Shown one piece after another: positions 26,652-34,273 of a stretch of 45,608 bases of DNA. Each line of letters starts with the position of its first letter. Positions within the stretch are counted from its first letter, which is position 1. Origin of the DNA: Pseudomonadales bacterium (GTDB lineage: Bacteria > Pseudomonadota > Gammaproteobacteria > Pseudomonadales > Azotimanducaceae); the NCBI GenBank assembly GCA_022827245.1, contig JAJDTI010000066.1, positions 1 through 45,608 on the forward strand, given 5' to 3'. Under the pieces are notes generated by a model. The model was not told the origin of the DNA, did not search any database, and saw only the letters and a list, made by a program, of their open reading frames with translations. Position numbers and translations under genes: made by a program.

Positions 26652-27587
26652 CTACCGGACTGGCGTGTGCCACTCCGGATGCGCCTCGCGCCGGCCTCGC
26701 ACCTGGTCGAAGTAGCGCGACTGCAGCCGCTCGGTGACCGGGCCGCGCCGCCCGTCGCCGATCCGGCGGCCGTCCAGTTCGCGGATCGGCAGTACCTCTG
26801 CGGCCGTGCCCGTGAAGAACGCCTCCTCGGCGATGTAGACCTCGTCGCGGGTGATGCGGCGCTCGATGATCTCGTACTCGAGTTCCCGCGCGAACACGAG
26901 GATCGTGTCGCGGGTAATCCCCGGCAGGCAGGAGGTCAGCTCCGGGGTGTGGATGACGCCGTCGCGCACGACGAACAGGTTCTCGCCGCTGCCCTCGGCG
27001 ACGTATCCCTCGTTGTCGAGCAGCAGCGCTTCGTCGCACCCGGCGTCCAGCGCCTCCCGCAGGGCGAGTATCGAGTTGATGTAGTTGCCGTTGGCCTTCG
27101 CCTTGCACATCGTGATGTTCACGTGGTGGCGCGTGTACGACGACGTCCGCACGCGAATGCCCCGTTCGCGGGACTCCGGGTCCATGTAGTCCGGCCAGGG
27201 CCAGCAGGCGATCGAGACGTTCACCGACAGCGCTTCCGCCCGCAGTCCCATCGCCTCCGAACCCAGGTACACCACCGGCCGCAGGTAGCCCTCGTCGAGG
27301 CCGTTGGCGGCCAGCACCTCGCACTGGGCCGCGTTCAGTTCGTCCCGCGTGTAGGGGATCTCGAGGCCCAGGATGTGGGCGGAGTCGAAGAGCCGGTCGG
27401 TGTGTTCGCGCAGCCGGAAGACACTCGGGCCGCTCGGCGTGGCATACGCACGCACGCCCTCGAAGACGCCCACGCCGTAGTGCAGCGTGTGCGTCAGCAC
27501 GTGGACGCGGGCGTCGCGCCAGTCGACGAGCGCGCCGTTCATCCAGATGTAGCCGTCGCGGTCGGCGAACGATGGGTCAGCCTGCAT
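26652..27587 (-). CDS. ilvE: Branched-chain amino acid aminotransferase
   Basis: 311 residues. Fold type IV PLP aminotransferase making Ile, Leu and Val from their 2-oxo acids. YIWMNGALVDWRDARVHVLTHTLHYGVGVFEGVRAY is the family opening; CKAKANGNYINS contains the PLP lysine, EGSGENLFVVRDGVIHTP and SCLPGITRDTI follow, then FFTGTAAEVLPI. Length equals that of E. coli IlvE (309). Its position between glnE and waaF matches Pseudomonas, where ilvE also precedes waaF, and probably ilvE and waa genes share a transcript because only 4 bases separate them. Confidence 0.96.
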   Translation of the reverse strand: MQADPSFADRDGYIWMNGALVDWRDARVHVLTHTLHYGVGVFEGVRAYATPSGPSVFRLREHTDRLFDSAHILGLEIPYTRDELNAAQCEVLAANGLDEGYLRPVVYLGSEAMGLRAEALSVNVSIACWPWPDYMDPESRERGIRVRTSSYTRHHVNITMCKAKANGNYINSILALREALDAGCDEALLLDNEGYVAEGSGENLFVVRDGVIHTPELTSCLPGITRDTILVFARELEYEIIERRITRDEVYIAEEAFFTGTAAEVLPIRELDGRRIGDGRRGPVTERLQSRYFDQVRGRREAHPEWHTPVR

Positions 27588-27672
27588 GGTCTGTCAGTTG
27601 CCTGTCGGTCCTAGCGGCACGCCGGCCGGGGCGACCATCGCGAAAGCGGTCGCGCCGCGGGCGCGCGTTGCC

Positions 27673-27678
27673 ATTGTA
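27673..27678 (-). promoter_or_regulatory. Candidate -10 element upstream of ilvE
   Basis: In the 116-base gap between glnE and ilvE, TACAAT reads on the minus strand, one base from consensus. No -35 is found at the right distance. The same gap holds a small hairpin with a GAAA loop (about 27631-27653) and no T-tract. The promoter is only a possibility. Confidence 0.22.
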
Positions 27679-27703
27679 CTGTCCGCGCGGCCTCCGCGCG
27701 CCG

Positions 27704-30424
27704 TCATGTCGCAGCCGGTCCGAGGAGTCGCTCCCAGGCCCCCCGGATGGTCTCGCGGTACCGCTCGAGCACGTCGCTCGCGCGCGCCGCGTCGGGAAGG
27801 TCGAGCACCGAGCGGTGCAACTCGGAACGCAGCCCCAGGTACGCATCGGTCAGCGCCGCGGCCTCGTCGCCTCCGAGGAGTCCCGCATCCGCGGCAGTCT
27901 CAAGGATGCGCACGTTGTCGGTGTACGCGCACAGCGCCTCGTGTTCGTGGGCGTTGGCCAGGACCAGGTACTGCACGAGGAACTCGACGTCGACGATCCC
28001 GCCCGCGTCGCGCTTCAGGTCGACATCCTCCTTCGAGGCCTCGGCGATCCGGGCCCGCATCGACACGATGTCGTCCCGCAGCCTGGCCTGGTCCCGCGCC
28101 CGCGTCAGCGCCGCCACGCGCGTGGCGTCGAACCGTTCTCCGAGGGCCGGATCGCCGGCCACCACCCGGGCCCGCACGATGGCCTGGTTCTCCCAGGTCC
28201 ACGCCTGCTCGTGCTGATAGCGGGCGAACCCGTCGACCGCGCTGACCATGGGACCCGCCCGCCCCGACGGGCGCAGGCGCATGTCCACCTCGTAGAGCTG
28301 GCCGCGCGCGGTCATCACGGTGAGGGCGTGCAGGAAACGCCGCACCAGGCGGTGCAGTTCGCGCTGGCGCGCCGCGGGAAAGTCGTGCAGGAAGACGAGA
28401 TCGAGGTCCGAGCCCGGCCCGAGTTCGAGGCCGCCGAGCTTGCCGTAGCCGATCACCGCGAAGTCGCGGAGCTCCTCGGTGCCGAAGGTCTCGCGCCAGA
28501 CGTAGGCCAGGGTCCGGTCGAGCAGCGCCTCAGCCAGGAAGGTGAGGTAGTCGCTGACGCGCATGAGGGGCAACCGGCCCGCCATCTCGGCGGCGGCCGC
28601 CCGGAATGCGTGCGCCTGCTTGAACTCCCGCAGGGTGTCCAGGACGCGCTCCTGGTCGGTGGGACCGGCGAGGGCGACGGACCAGTCGATGTCCCAGGCG
28701 AGATCGTCCCGCGCCGGAACGCCGCTGACCTCCCGGCCGGCCAGGAGTTCGTCGAACAGCACGGGGTGCTGGGCGACCTCCGTCGCGATCCACTTGCTGC
28801 GGGACGCCAGGTCAATCAGCGCCTCGAGCGCCGCCGGGTTCTCGATCAGGAGCAGGAGGTAGGCGGACCGCCGCAGGACGGCCTCGAGCACGGGCACCAG
28901 GCGGGACAACCCGTGGTCCAGCGGTTCCGGCCGGGCCTGCAGCTTCTCGATGAGGATCGGCATCAGCCGGTTCAGCCGATCCCGGCCCTCCCCCGAGACG
29001 CTGGCCTTGTCACGCGCCGTACGCAGCCGGTCCAGCCAGCGGACCACCTCCGGCACCGCTTCCTCGTCGCCGTCCCACAGGGCGGACGAGCGCGCGTCCG
29101 CGTCCGACTCCGGCAGCGCGATCGCCTCCTCGAAGCAGCGCGCGACGAACCGCCGGTGTTCGTCCACCACGGCGGCGAACGCCTCGTAGTCCCGCGCACC
29201 CATCATCCAGGCGACCCGCGCACGATCCAGTTCACCGTCCGGTAACGAGTGCGTCTGGCGATCCGCGATGGCCTGCACACTGTGCTCGACGTTGCGCAGG
29301 TACTCGTAGGAATCGGACAGCCTCGCCGCAACCGCGCCGTCGAGCATGTCGAAGCCGGCCAGCGCGTCGAGCGCGCGGCGGACCCGGGGCTCCCGCAACT
29401 CGAGACGCCGCCCGCCCCAGATGAGCTGCTGCACCTGGGCGATGAACTCGATCTCGCGGATCCCGCCGGACCCGAGCTTCACGTTCTTGCGCACCGCGGC
29501 GCCGCGGCGCTCGCGGTCGATCCGGTCCTTCATGGCGCGCAACGAGCCGAGCGCCCCGAAATCCAGGTACCTGCGATAGACGAACGGCTGCAGCGCGACG
29601 ATGAGTTCCTCGCCCGCATCGAGGTCGCCCGCGCAGGGCCGCATCTTGACGAGGGCGTAGCGCTCCCAGTCGCGGCCCTGGTCGGCGTAGTAGGACTCCA
29701 GCGCATCGAAGGAGCAGACCAGGGGACCGCTGCCGCCGTAGGGCCGCAGGCGCGCGTCCATGCGGAACGCGAATCCCTCGCCGGTCGGGGTGTCGAGCGC
29801 GCCGATCAGGCCCTGCGCGACCTGGACGAAGAACTGCTGATTGCTCCTGCCCGAGGCCGTCGAGCCCGCCTCGCGATACGCGAACAGGATGTCCACGTCG
29901 CTCGACAGGTTGAGTTCTCCCGCTCCGAGCTTGCCGAGCGCCATCACCACCAGCCGCTGCGGCTCGCCGCTCGAGGCGCCGGTCGGCTCGCCCTGCCGCT
30001 CCGCCGCCCACCGGTGCAACCGTTCCAGGGCGGCATCCATGAAGATGTCCGCCATGTCCGTGCAGCACCCGGTCGTCTCGTCCAGTTCGACCGTCCCGAG
30101 CGCGTGCCGCCAGACGACGCCCACCATGAGGCGGTTGCGGGCTTTGCGCAGCGGATCGAGCAAGTCCTCCACCCGCCGCGAATCGGCCAGCACCGCGTCG
30201 AGCGTCGCCCGGATGTCGTCCCGCGTCGGGCGGACCCTCCAGGCGCCGCTCCTGGCGAACTCCGCGAACCAGTCTCCGTCCCGTTGCGCCCGGGTCGCCA
30301 CGAAGTCGCTCACGGCCACAACCGCCCGGACGTCCGGGTCGTCGGACAGCTCCAGGGTCTCGAGCAGCCGCAGGCGGGGTTCGGCCAGCGGCGGCGGGGT
30401 TCCGCGTTGCACGATTTCGCTCAT
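27704..30424 (-). CDS. glnE: Bifunctional glutamine synthetase adenylyltransferase / adenylyl-removing enzyme
   Basis: 906 residues. Adenylylates and deadenylylates GlnA under PII control, setting nitrogen assimilation. Two nucleotidyltransferase modules are visible: the N-terminal one with MALGKLGAGELNLSSDVDILFAY and the C-terminal one with VIGYGKLGGLELGPGSDLDLVFLHD, each with the GSxDxD-type metal motif, plus the linking GGIREIEFIAQ and GGIVDVEFLVQ helical-bundle motifs. The ATG at 30424 has GGGGA about 6 bases upstream and gives the normal length; the frame upstream to 30643 runs into the promoter region shared with argE. Confidence 0.96.
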   Translation of the reverse strand: MSEIVQRGTPPPLAEPRLRLLETLELSDDPDVRAVVAVSDFVATRAQRDGDWFAEFARSGAWRVRPTRDDIRATLDAVLADSRRVEDLLDPLRKARNRLMVGVVWRHALGTVELDETTGCCTDMADIFMDAALERLHRWAAERQGEPTGASSGEPQRLVVMALGKLGAGELNLSSDVDILFAYREAGSTASGRSNQQFFVQVAQGLIGALDTPTGEGFAFRMDARLRPYGGSGPLVCSFDALESYYADQGRDWERYALVKMRPCAGDLDAGEELIVALQPFVYRRYLDFGALGSLRAMKDRIDRERRGAAVRKNVKLGSGGIREIEFIAQVQQLIWGGRRLELREPRVRRALDALAGFDMLDGAVAARLSDSYEYLRNVEHSVQAIADRQTHSLPDGELDRARVAWMMGARDYEAFAAVVDEHRRFVARCFEEAIALPESDADARSSALWDGDEEAVPEVVRWLDRLRTARDKASVSGEGRDRLNRLMPILIEKLQARPEPLDHGLSRLVPVLEAVLRRSAYLLLLIENPAALEALIDLASRSKWIATEVAQHPVLFDELLAGREVSGVPARDDLAWDIDWSVALAGPTDQERVLDTLREFKQAHAFRAAAAEMAGRLPLMRVSDYLTFLAEALLDRTLAYVWRETFGTEELRDFAVIGYGKLGGLELGPGSDLDLVFLHDFPAARQRELHRLVRRFLHALTVMTARGQLYEVDMRLRPSGRAGPMVSAVDGFARYQHEQAWTWENQAIVRARVVAGDPALGERFDATRVAALTRARDQARLRDDIVSMRARIAEASKEDVDLKRDAGGIVDVEFLVQYLVLANAHEHEALCAYTDNVRILETAADAGLLGGDEAAALTDAYLGLRSELHRSVLDLPDAARASDVLERYRETIRGAWERLLGPAAT

Positions 30425-30519
30425 CTGTCGTCCCCGAGTGCTGTGCAACGCAGTTTGTCGAACCTGCCGCCGGTACGGCAAGCGCGGAGTCGGTCGGCGC
30501 ACCGCCGTGGACGCCCACA

Positions 30520-30539
30520 AGAGAATCGGGAGAGAATCG
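30520..30539. promoter_or_regulatory. Phased 9-bp direct repeat upstream of argE
   Basis: AGAGAATCG occurs at 30520-30528 and 30531-30539, exactly 11 bases apart, in the 149-base divergent spacer between glnE and argE, about 35 bases before the argE ATG. One helical-turn spacing is what a dimeric regulator or tandem operator would need. It does not look like an E. coli ARG box. The regulator is unknown. Confidence 0.35.
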
Positions 30540-30573
30540 TCCGCCCCCGCGCAATCTCCCGAGGCGACCCGCG

Positions 30574-31746
30574 ATGACGCTACCCAGGACTCGGGAGATG
30601 TTCCGCACGCTGGTCGGCGAGCCGTCGGTGAGTTGCATCGCACCCGCGCGCGACCAGAGCAACCGGCGCGTCATCGACCATCTGGCGAACTGGCTCGAGG
30701 ACCTCGGCTTCACCGCCGAGGTGCTGCAACTCCCGGCCGACCCCGGGAAGGCCAACCTCATCGCGACGTTGGGCACGCCGGCCGACGCGGACGGTCCGCC
30801 GACCGGTCTCGTCCTCTCCGGCCATACCGACACCGTACCCTGCGACGAGTCCCTGTGGAGCCGCGACCCCTTCGAACTGACCGAGGCGGACGATCGCCTG
30901 TACGGGCTCGGCACCTGCGACATGAAGGGGTTCTTCCCCATCGCGCTCGACGCGGCGGCGCGGTTCAGGGAGCGCGACCTCGCCCAACCGCTCACCATCG
31001 TCGCCACCTCCGACGAGGAGTCGTCGATGGCCGGCGCCAGGCATCTCGAGGCGACCGGCCGGCCCAGGGCGCGGGCGGCCGTCATCGGAGAACCCACGAG
31101 CCTCCGGCCCATCCACGCCCACAAGGGCATCATGCTGATGTCCGTCCACCTGACCGGGCGATCCGGACACTCGTCGAACCCGGCACTCGGCAGCAGCGCC
31201 CTCGACGCGATGCACGCGGTGATGGGCGAACTCATCGCGTTCCGGTCCGAGCTTGCCGACCTCTACCGCAACGCCGCGTTCGAAGTCGCCATACCCACCC
31301 TCAACCTCGGCTGCCTGCACGCCGGCGACAGCCCGAACCGCATCTGCGAGACGGCGCAACTCGAGATAGACCTGCGCTGCTTGCCCGGCATGGACCACGA
31401 ACGGATACGCGCGGACATGGCCGGGCGACTGGAGGCCGTCGCGGCGCGGCACGGCACGTCGATCGACCTGACCTACCTGTCGCCGCCCCTCCCCGCCTAC
31501 GAAACAGCGCCCGATGGCGAACTGGTCCGCTGCCTCGAGACCCTGTCCGGCAAGCGGGCGGGCACGGTGGCCTTCGGGACGGAAGCGCCCTTCCTGCGCG
31601 CCCTCGGCATGGAAACGGCTGTGTTTGGTCCCGGTTCCATCGATCAGGCCCACCAGCCCGACGAATACCTCGACGCGTCGTTCATCGGGCCCGCGACGGA
31701 TGCCCTGGCGGCGCTGATCAAGCGGTATTGCTGCCGGGCGTCCTGA
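30574..31746 (+). CDS. argE: Acetylornithine deacetylase
   Basis: 390 residues. M20-family metallohydrolase that releases acetate from N-acetylornithine in arginine synthesis. Dizinc-site motifs are in order: SGHTDTVP (His, Asp), GLGTCDMKGF (Asp), TSDEESSMAGAR (catalytic and metal Glu), GEPTS (Glu) and the late GPGSIDQAHQPDEYL (His). The dimerisation-domain start HKGIMLMSVHLTGRSGHSS is typical. Succinyl-diaminopimelate desuccinylase (DapE) is the nearest alternative, but ArgE features and the nearby argA favour ArgE. It is divergent from glnE and is separated from argA by the accessory block and recCBD. Confidence 0.92.
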   Translation: MTLPRTREMFRTLVGEPSVSCIAPARDQSNRRVIDHLANWLEDLGFTAEVLQLPADPGKANLIATLGTPADADGPPTGLVLSGHTDTVPCDESLWSRDPFELTEADDRLYGLGTCDMKGFFPIALDAAARFRERDLAQPLTIVATSDEESSMAGARHLEATGRPRARAAVIGEPTSLRPIHAHKGIMLMSVHLTGRSGHSSNPALGSSALDAMHAVMGELIAFRSELADLYRNAAFEVAIPTLNLGCLHAGDSPNRICETAQLEIDLRCLPGMDHERIRADMAGRLEAVAARHGTSIDLTYLSPPLPAYETAPDGELVRCLETLSGKRAGTVAFGTEAPFLRALGMETAVFGPGSIDQAHQPDEYLDASFIGPATDALAALIKRYCCRAS

Positions 31747-31808
31747 TTGCGCCACCATTGGGCCCACACACGCAGCCGTGCCCGTCTCGGTCGCGAAACG
31801 GTGCGATG

Positions 31809-32522
31809 CTACGTTGGAGGCACTTCGCCGTACGCAAACCAAGCGTTTGTGCCGTTGACGGCTGGTACATCTAGATACACATGAGGACGGGTCGGGCGGT
31901 CGTCAGGCTCTGGATCAGGGGAGACCAGCAGAGCGCTGTTGTCGCGGTCAATCGCATATGCCGTCAACCAAAACCTGTAACGATCAAGCTGCTGCCAGTA
32001 GATGGTGTTGTCACCGATGAGCTTCGGACCGACATAGCTGCGTTTTCGGGTCAGTCGCGCTATCGTGAGAATCAACGCGACGTGGCTTTCGACGCCCAAG
32101 CGTCCATCGCTCCACCAGTCGCGGTCCCCTGCGGACGCCTCCCAGCCTCCGGCACTCGCTTCGCTATAGGTCTTGTATGGATGTGTGTGAAAGTCGCCAA
32201 CCAAGGAGAGATACGGCCAACGGTCTGCGATGACCTCGCACTTCCTCTTCGTTACATTCGGATTTAGATCGACGCTCCAATAGGTACCCTTGGCAAAAGT
32301 ATCGGTCGACACATGCTCGACCATGGCGTGATCCATACCGTCCCTTGGCGTGACGTATCCGAACAACAGTCCAGCCGTTTCTGCGGGACCCTTCCTGACC
32401 TCCTTGCCCCAATGGCGGACGGTGTAGGACTCCATGCCAGCGAGCAGGAGATGCATGAGCGCCGAGTCGGATACATGGATCGCAATGTCGCGGTCGGAGG
32501 ATGTTTCCGATGCCTGTTGCAT
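31809..32522 (-). CDS. Orphan JAB/JAMM (MPN)-domain metalloprotease
   Basis: 237 residues. The MPN fold is recognisable: HVSDSALMHLLLAG at the start, E48 in GPAETAGLLFGYV, H112 and H114 in VGDFHTHPY and D133 in SAGD, i.e. the JAMM zinc ligands. The histidine-to-aspartate spacing is 18 residues (HxHx18D) instead of the usual 10, because of the inserted YSEASAGGWEA. After the domain come RKRSYVGPKLIG and a WQQLDRYRFWLTAYAIDRD tail that I cannot assign. JAMM enzymes cleave isopeptide or ubiquitin-like C-terminal bonds; no E1, E2, cyclase or ubiquitin-like gene is next to it. Base composition is clearly lower in GC than the neighbours, and codons such as CTA, ATA and AGG appear, suggesting transfer. 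It converges on argE. Confidence 0.8.
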   Translation of the reverse strand: MQQASETSSDRDIAIHVSDSALMHLLLAGMESYTVRHWGKEVRKGPAETAGLLFGYVTPRDGMDHAMVEHVSTDTFAKGTYWSVDLNPNVTKRKCEVIADRWPYLSLVGDFHTHPYKTYSEASAGGWEASAGDRDWWSDGRLGVESHVALILTIARLTRKRSYVGPKLIGDNTIYWQQLDRYRFWLTAYAIDRDNSALLVSPDPEPDDRPTRPHVYLDVPAVNGTNAWFAYGEVPPT

Positions 32523-32584
32523 GACGTGAACCCAAGGTACGATCGCTGGTCCGCGCGAGTGTAGCCAGTTCCGCCACCACGCCG

Positions 32585-32952
32585 CTACGCGATCTCCAGC
32601 CCGGTCGCCCGCTCCGTTACCCGCTCCACCGCCGCCAGTACCGCCGCCTTGTCGCCGTGTAGAACAGCTCCCTGGTCAGCACGGCCGAGTCCGCGGGACC
32701 GGGAACGAAGGCGACCTCGTCGTGCTCGGACCCTTGCGCGCGGTGCACGGTGATGACGAAGAAGCTCTCGTGTTCCGGCAGCCGCGACGGGGCCACCTCG
32801 AAGCGGTCGGTGGCCATCCCGAGTTCCGGGAACCACACGCGGCTCGTGCCCTCGCGCGCGAGCACGACGCCGGTGTCCCCGTTCGAGCGGCCCGTGACCG
32901 GATCGTTGCGCCGAACGATGATCGGGCGCCCCGCGTAGAACGGCTGGCCGCG
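32585..32952 (-). pseudogene. Decayed duplicate of the recD 3' end
   Basis: By eye about nine in ten bases match the last 400 bases of the intact recD (34274-34678). The encoded residues match over GQPFYAGRPIIVRRNDPVTG, WFPELG, FEVAPSRLPEHES, VHRAQGSE and VPGPADSAVLTREL, ending in VTERATGLEIA. A deletion of about 38 bases near 32650 removes the VTRARSKVAV segment (helicase motif VI) and breaks the frame; the 5' side stops abruptly at 32952. Several differences from recD are silent or conservative, so the fragment probably came from a diverged functional recD rather than from a recent local copy. It cannot make a helicase. Confidence 0.85.
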
Positions 32953-33086
32953 TTCGTCAACGCATCGCCGTGGCCCATGTCCTTCGCCCGAGCGGCGACT
33001 TCCCACGCGACGCGGGGCCGATCTCCCACGCCGGCGATGGCCGATGTCCGATGGGAGCGCCCGCAGCCCTCGTCTAACGTGGCCCC

Positions 33087-34172
33087 ATGCCGCAGGACGC
33101 CACCTTCAAGCACGTCTTCTCCTTCCCGTTCATGGTCGAGGAGCTCGTGCGCTGGTTCGTCGGGGACCTGCACGGCGCCACCGAACTGGTCGAGAGCCTC
33201 GACTTCTCCCGCCTGACCCGCGTCCACGAACAGACGACCAGCGGACCGGCGGGGGCCAAGCGCCGCCGCGCCAACGACATCGCTTGGGATGTCCCGTTCC
33301 GCGACCGCCCGGCGGCCGTCCGCGACTGGCTGCGCCTGGTGCTGATGATCGAGCCGCAGGACACCGTCGACCACCTGATGGCGCTGCGCGTGCGCGGCTA
33401 CGTGAACAACCACCACCTGGAGTCGTGGCGCGGCGGGCGCTTCGGCGCCACCGACCGACTGGCGCCGGTGCTGCCCATCGTCATCCACACCGGCCCGGGG
33501 CGCTGGACCGCCGCGACGCGCGTGATCGACCTCGTGACCCCGACGACGGCCGACGCGCCGCCGCCGGACGTCCGCTCGCGCCGGAGCGGCCTGTTCGCCG
33601 GCGACGGGTACCTGTTGCTTGACACGTCGCGGCTCGCGCCGGACGATTTGCGCCACGACAACGCGGCGGCGCTGCTGGCCGGGCTGTGCCACCCGACGGT
33701 GGAGCACCTGCCGGCGCAGGCGGCGGCGCTGCGGGCGCGGCTGGACGCGCCGCCGTTGCGGGAGTTGCTGGAGGAAGTCCTGGCCTGGGCGCAGCAGCGC
33801 GCGCTACGGTCGACTGGAATCGACTTGGGAGTGGACGACATGGCGGAAGTGGACCGGCTGCACGAGTCGGGAGATCTGGAGGCGTACTTCGCGGAACGGC
33901 GGCGCGCCATCCGGGATCAGTATCGGAAGGAAGGCGTTGAACGTGGCATCGAGCAAGGCGTGGCGCGCGGCATCGCCGCGGAGCGGGCGCTGCTGCAGCG
34001 CCTGGCGTCGCGCAAGTTCGGGGGCCGCGCGGACGGGCACCTGGCGCCGCTGTTGGCGGATATCGCAGACACGGACGTCCTGGCGACCGTCGGCGAGTGG
34101 ATCATCGACTGCGACACGTTCGAGGAACTGGCTGCGCGGCTCGACTCCGCCACCGGCGGCGGAACGCCGTAA
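33087..34172 (+). CDS. Rpn-family recombination-promoting nuclease / YhgA-like putative transposase
   Basis: 361 residues. The N-terminal PD-(D/E)XK domain reads DATFKHVFSFPFMVEELVRWFV, D64 in RRANDIAWDVPF and E89-P-Q91 in LRLVLMIEPQDTVDHLMALRV, the ExQ form of the nuclease motif; PIVIHTGPGRW is the central strand. The C-terminal third is charged and helical, with the repeated EGVERGIEQGVARGI pattern seen at the end of Rpn proteins. Known Rpn members are Ca2+-stimulated DNA endonucleases that promote RecA-independent recombination. It is located between the recD fragment and intact recD, on the opposite strand, with 130 bases of non-coding spacer on its left. The left spacer has no gene. Confidence 0.85.
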   Translation: MPQDATFKHVFSFPFMVEELVRWFVGDLHGATELVESLDFSRLTRVHEQTTSGPAGAKRRRANDIAWDVPFRDRPAAVRDWLRLVLMIEPQDTVDHLMALRVRGYVNNHHLESWRGGRFGATDRLAPVLPIVIHTGPGRWTAATRVIDLVTPTTADAPPPDVRSRRSGLFAGDGYLLLDTSRLAPDDLRHDNAAALLAGLCHPTVEHLPAQAAALRARLDAPPLRELLEEVLAWAQQRALRSTGIDLGVDDMAEVDRLHESGDLEAYFAERRRAIRDQYRKEGVERGIEQGVARGIAAERALLQRLASRKFGGRADGHLAPLLADIADTDVLATVGEWIIDCDTFEELAARLDSATGGGTP

Positions 34173-34273
34173 CGGCGCGCCGACGGGCGCGCGGCCAGGG
34201 AAGCTCCGATCAAGCCCGTCCGTGAACCTGCCTGACGGCGTCTGCGAATCCGACCTCAACGACTCCAGGACCG

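Noticed and set aside
27631-27653. ilvE attenuator or terminator
   Set aside because: Stem is short with a bulge, no leader peptide rich in Ile/Leu/Val codons and no T-tract.
31809-32522. CBASS or other ubiquitin-like defence system around the JAMM gene
   Set aside because: No cyclase, E1/E2 or effector gene lies within several kilobases; neighbours are argE and recD.
32617-33006. A small intact RecD-like gene
   Set aside because: The frame covers only the RecD C-terminus, starts with non-homologous residues and loses motif VI by deletion, so it is a fragment.
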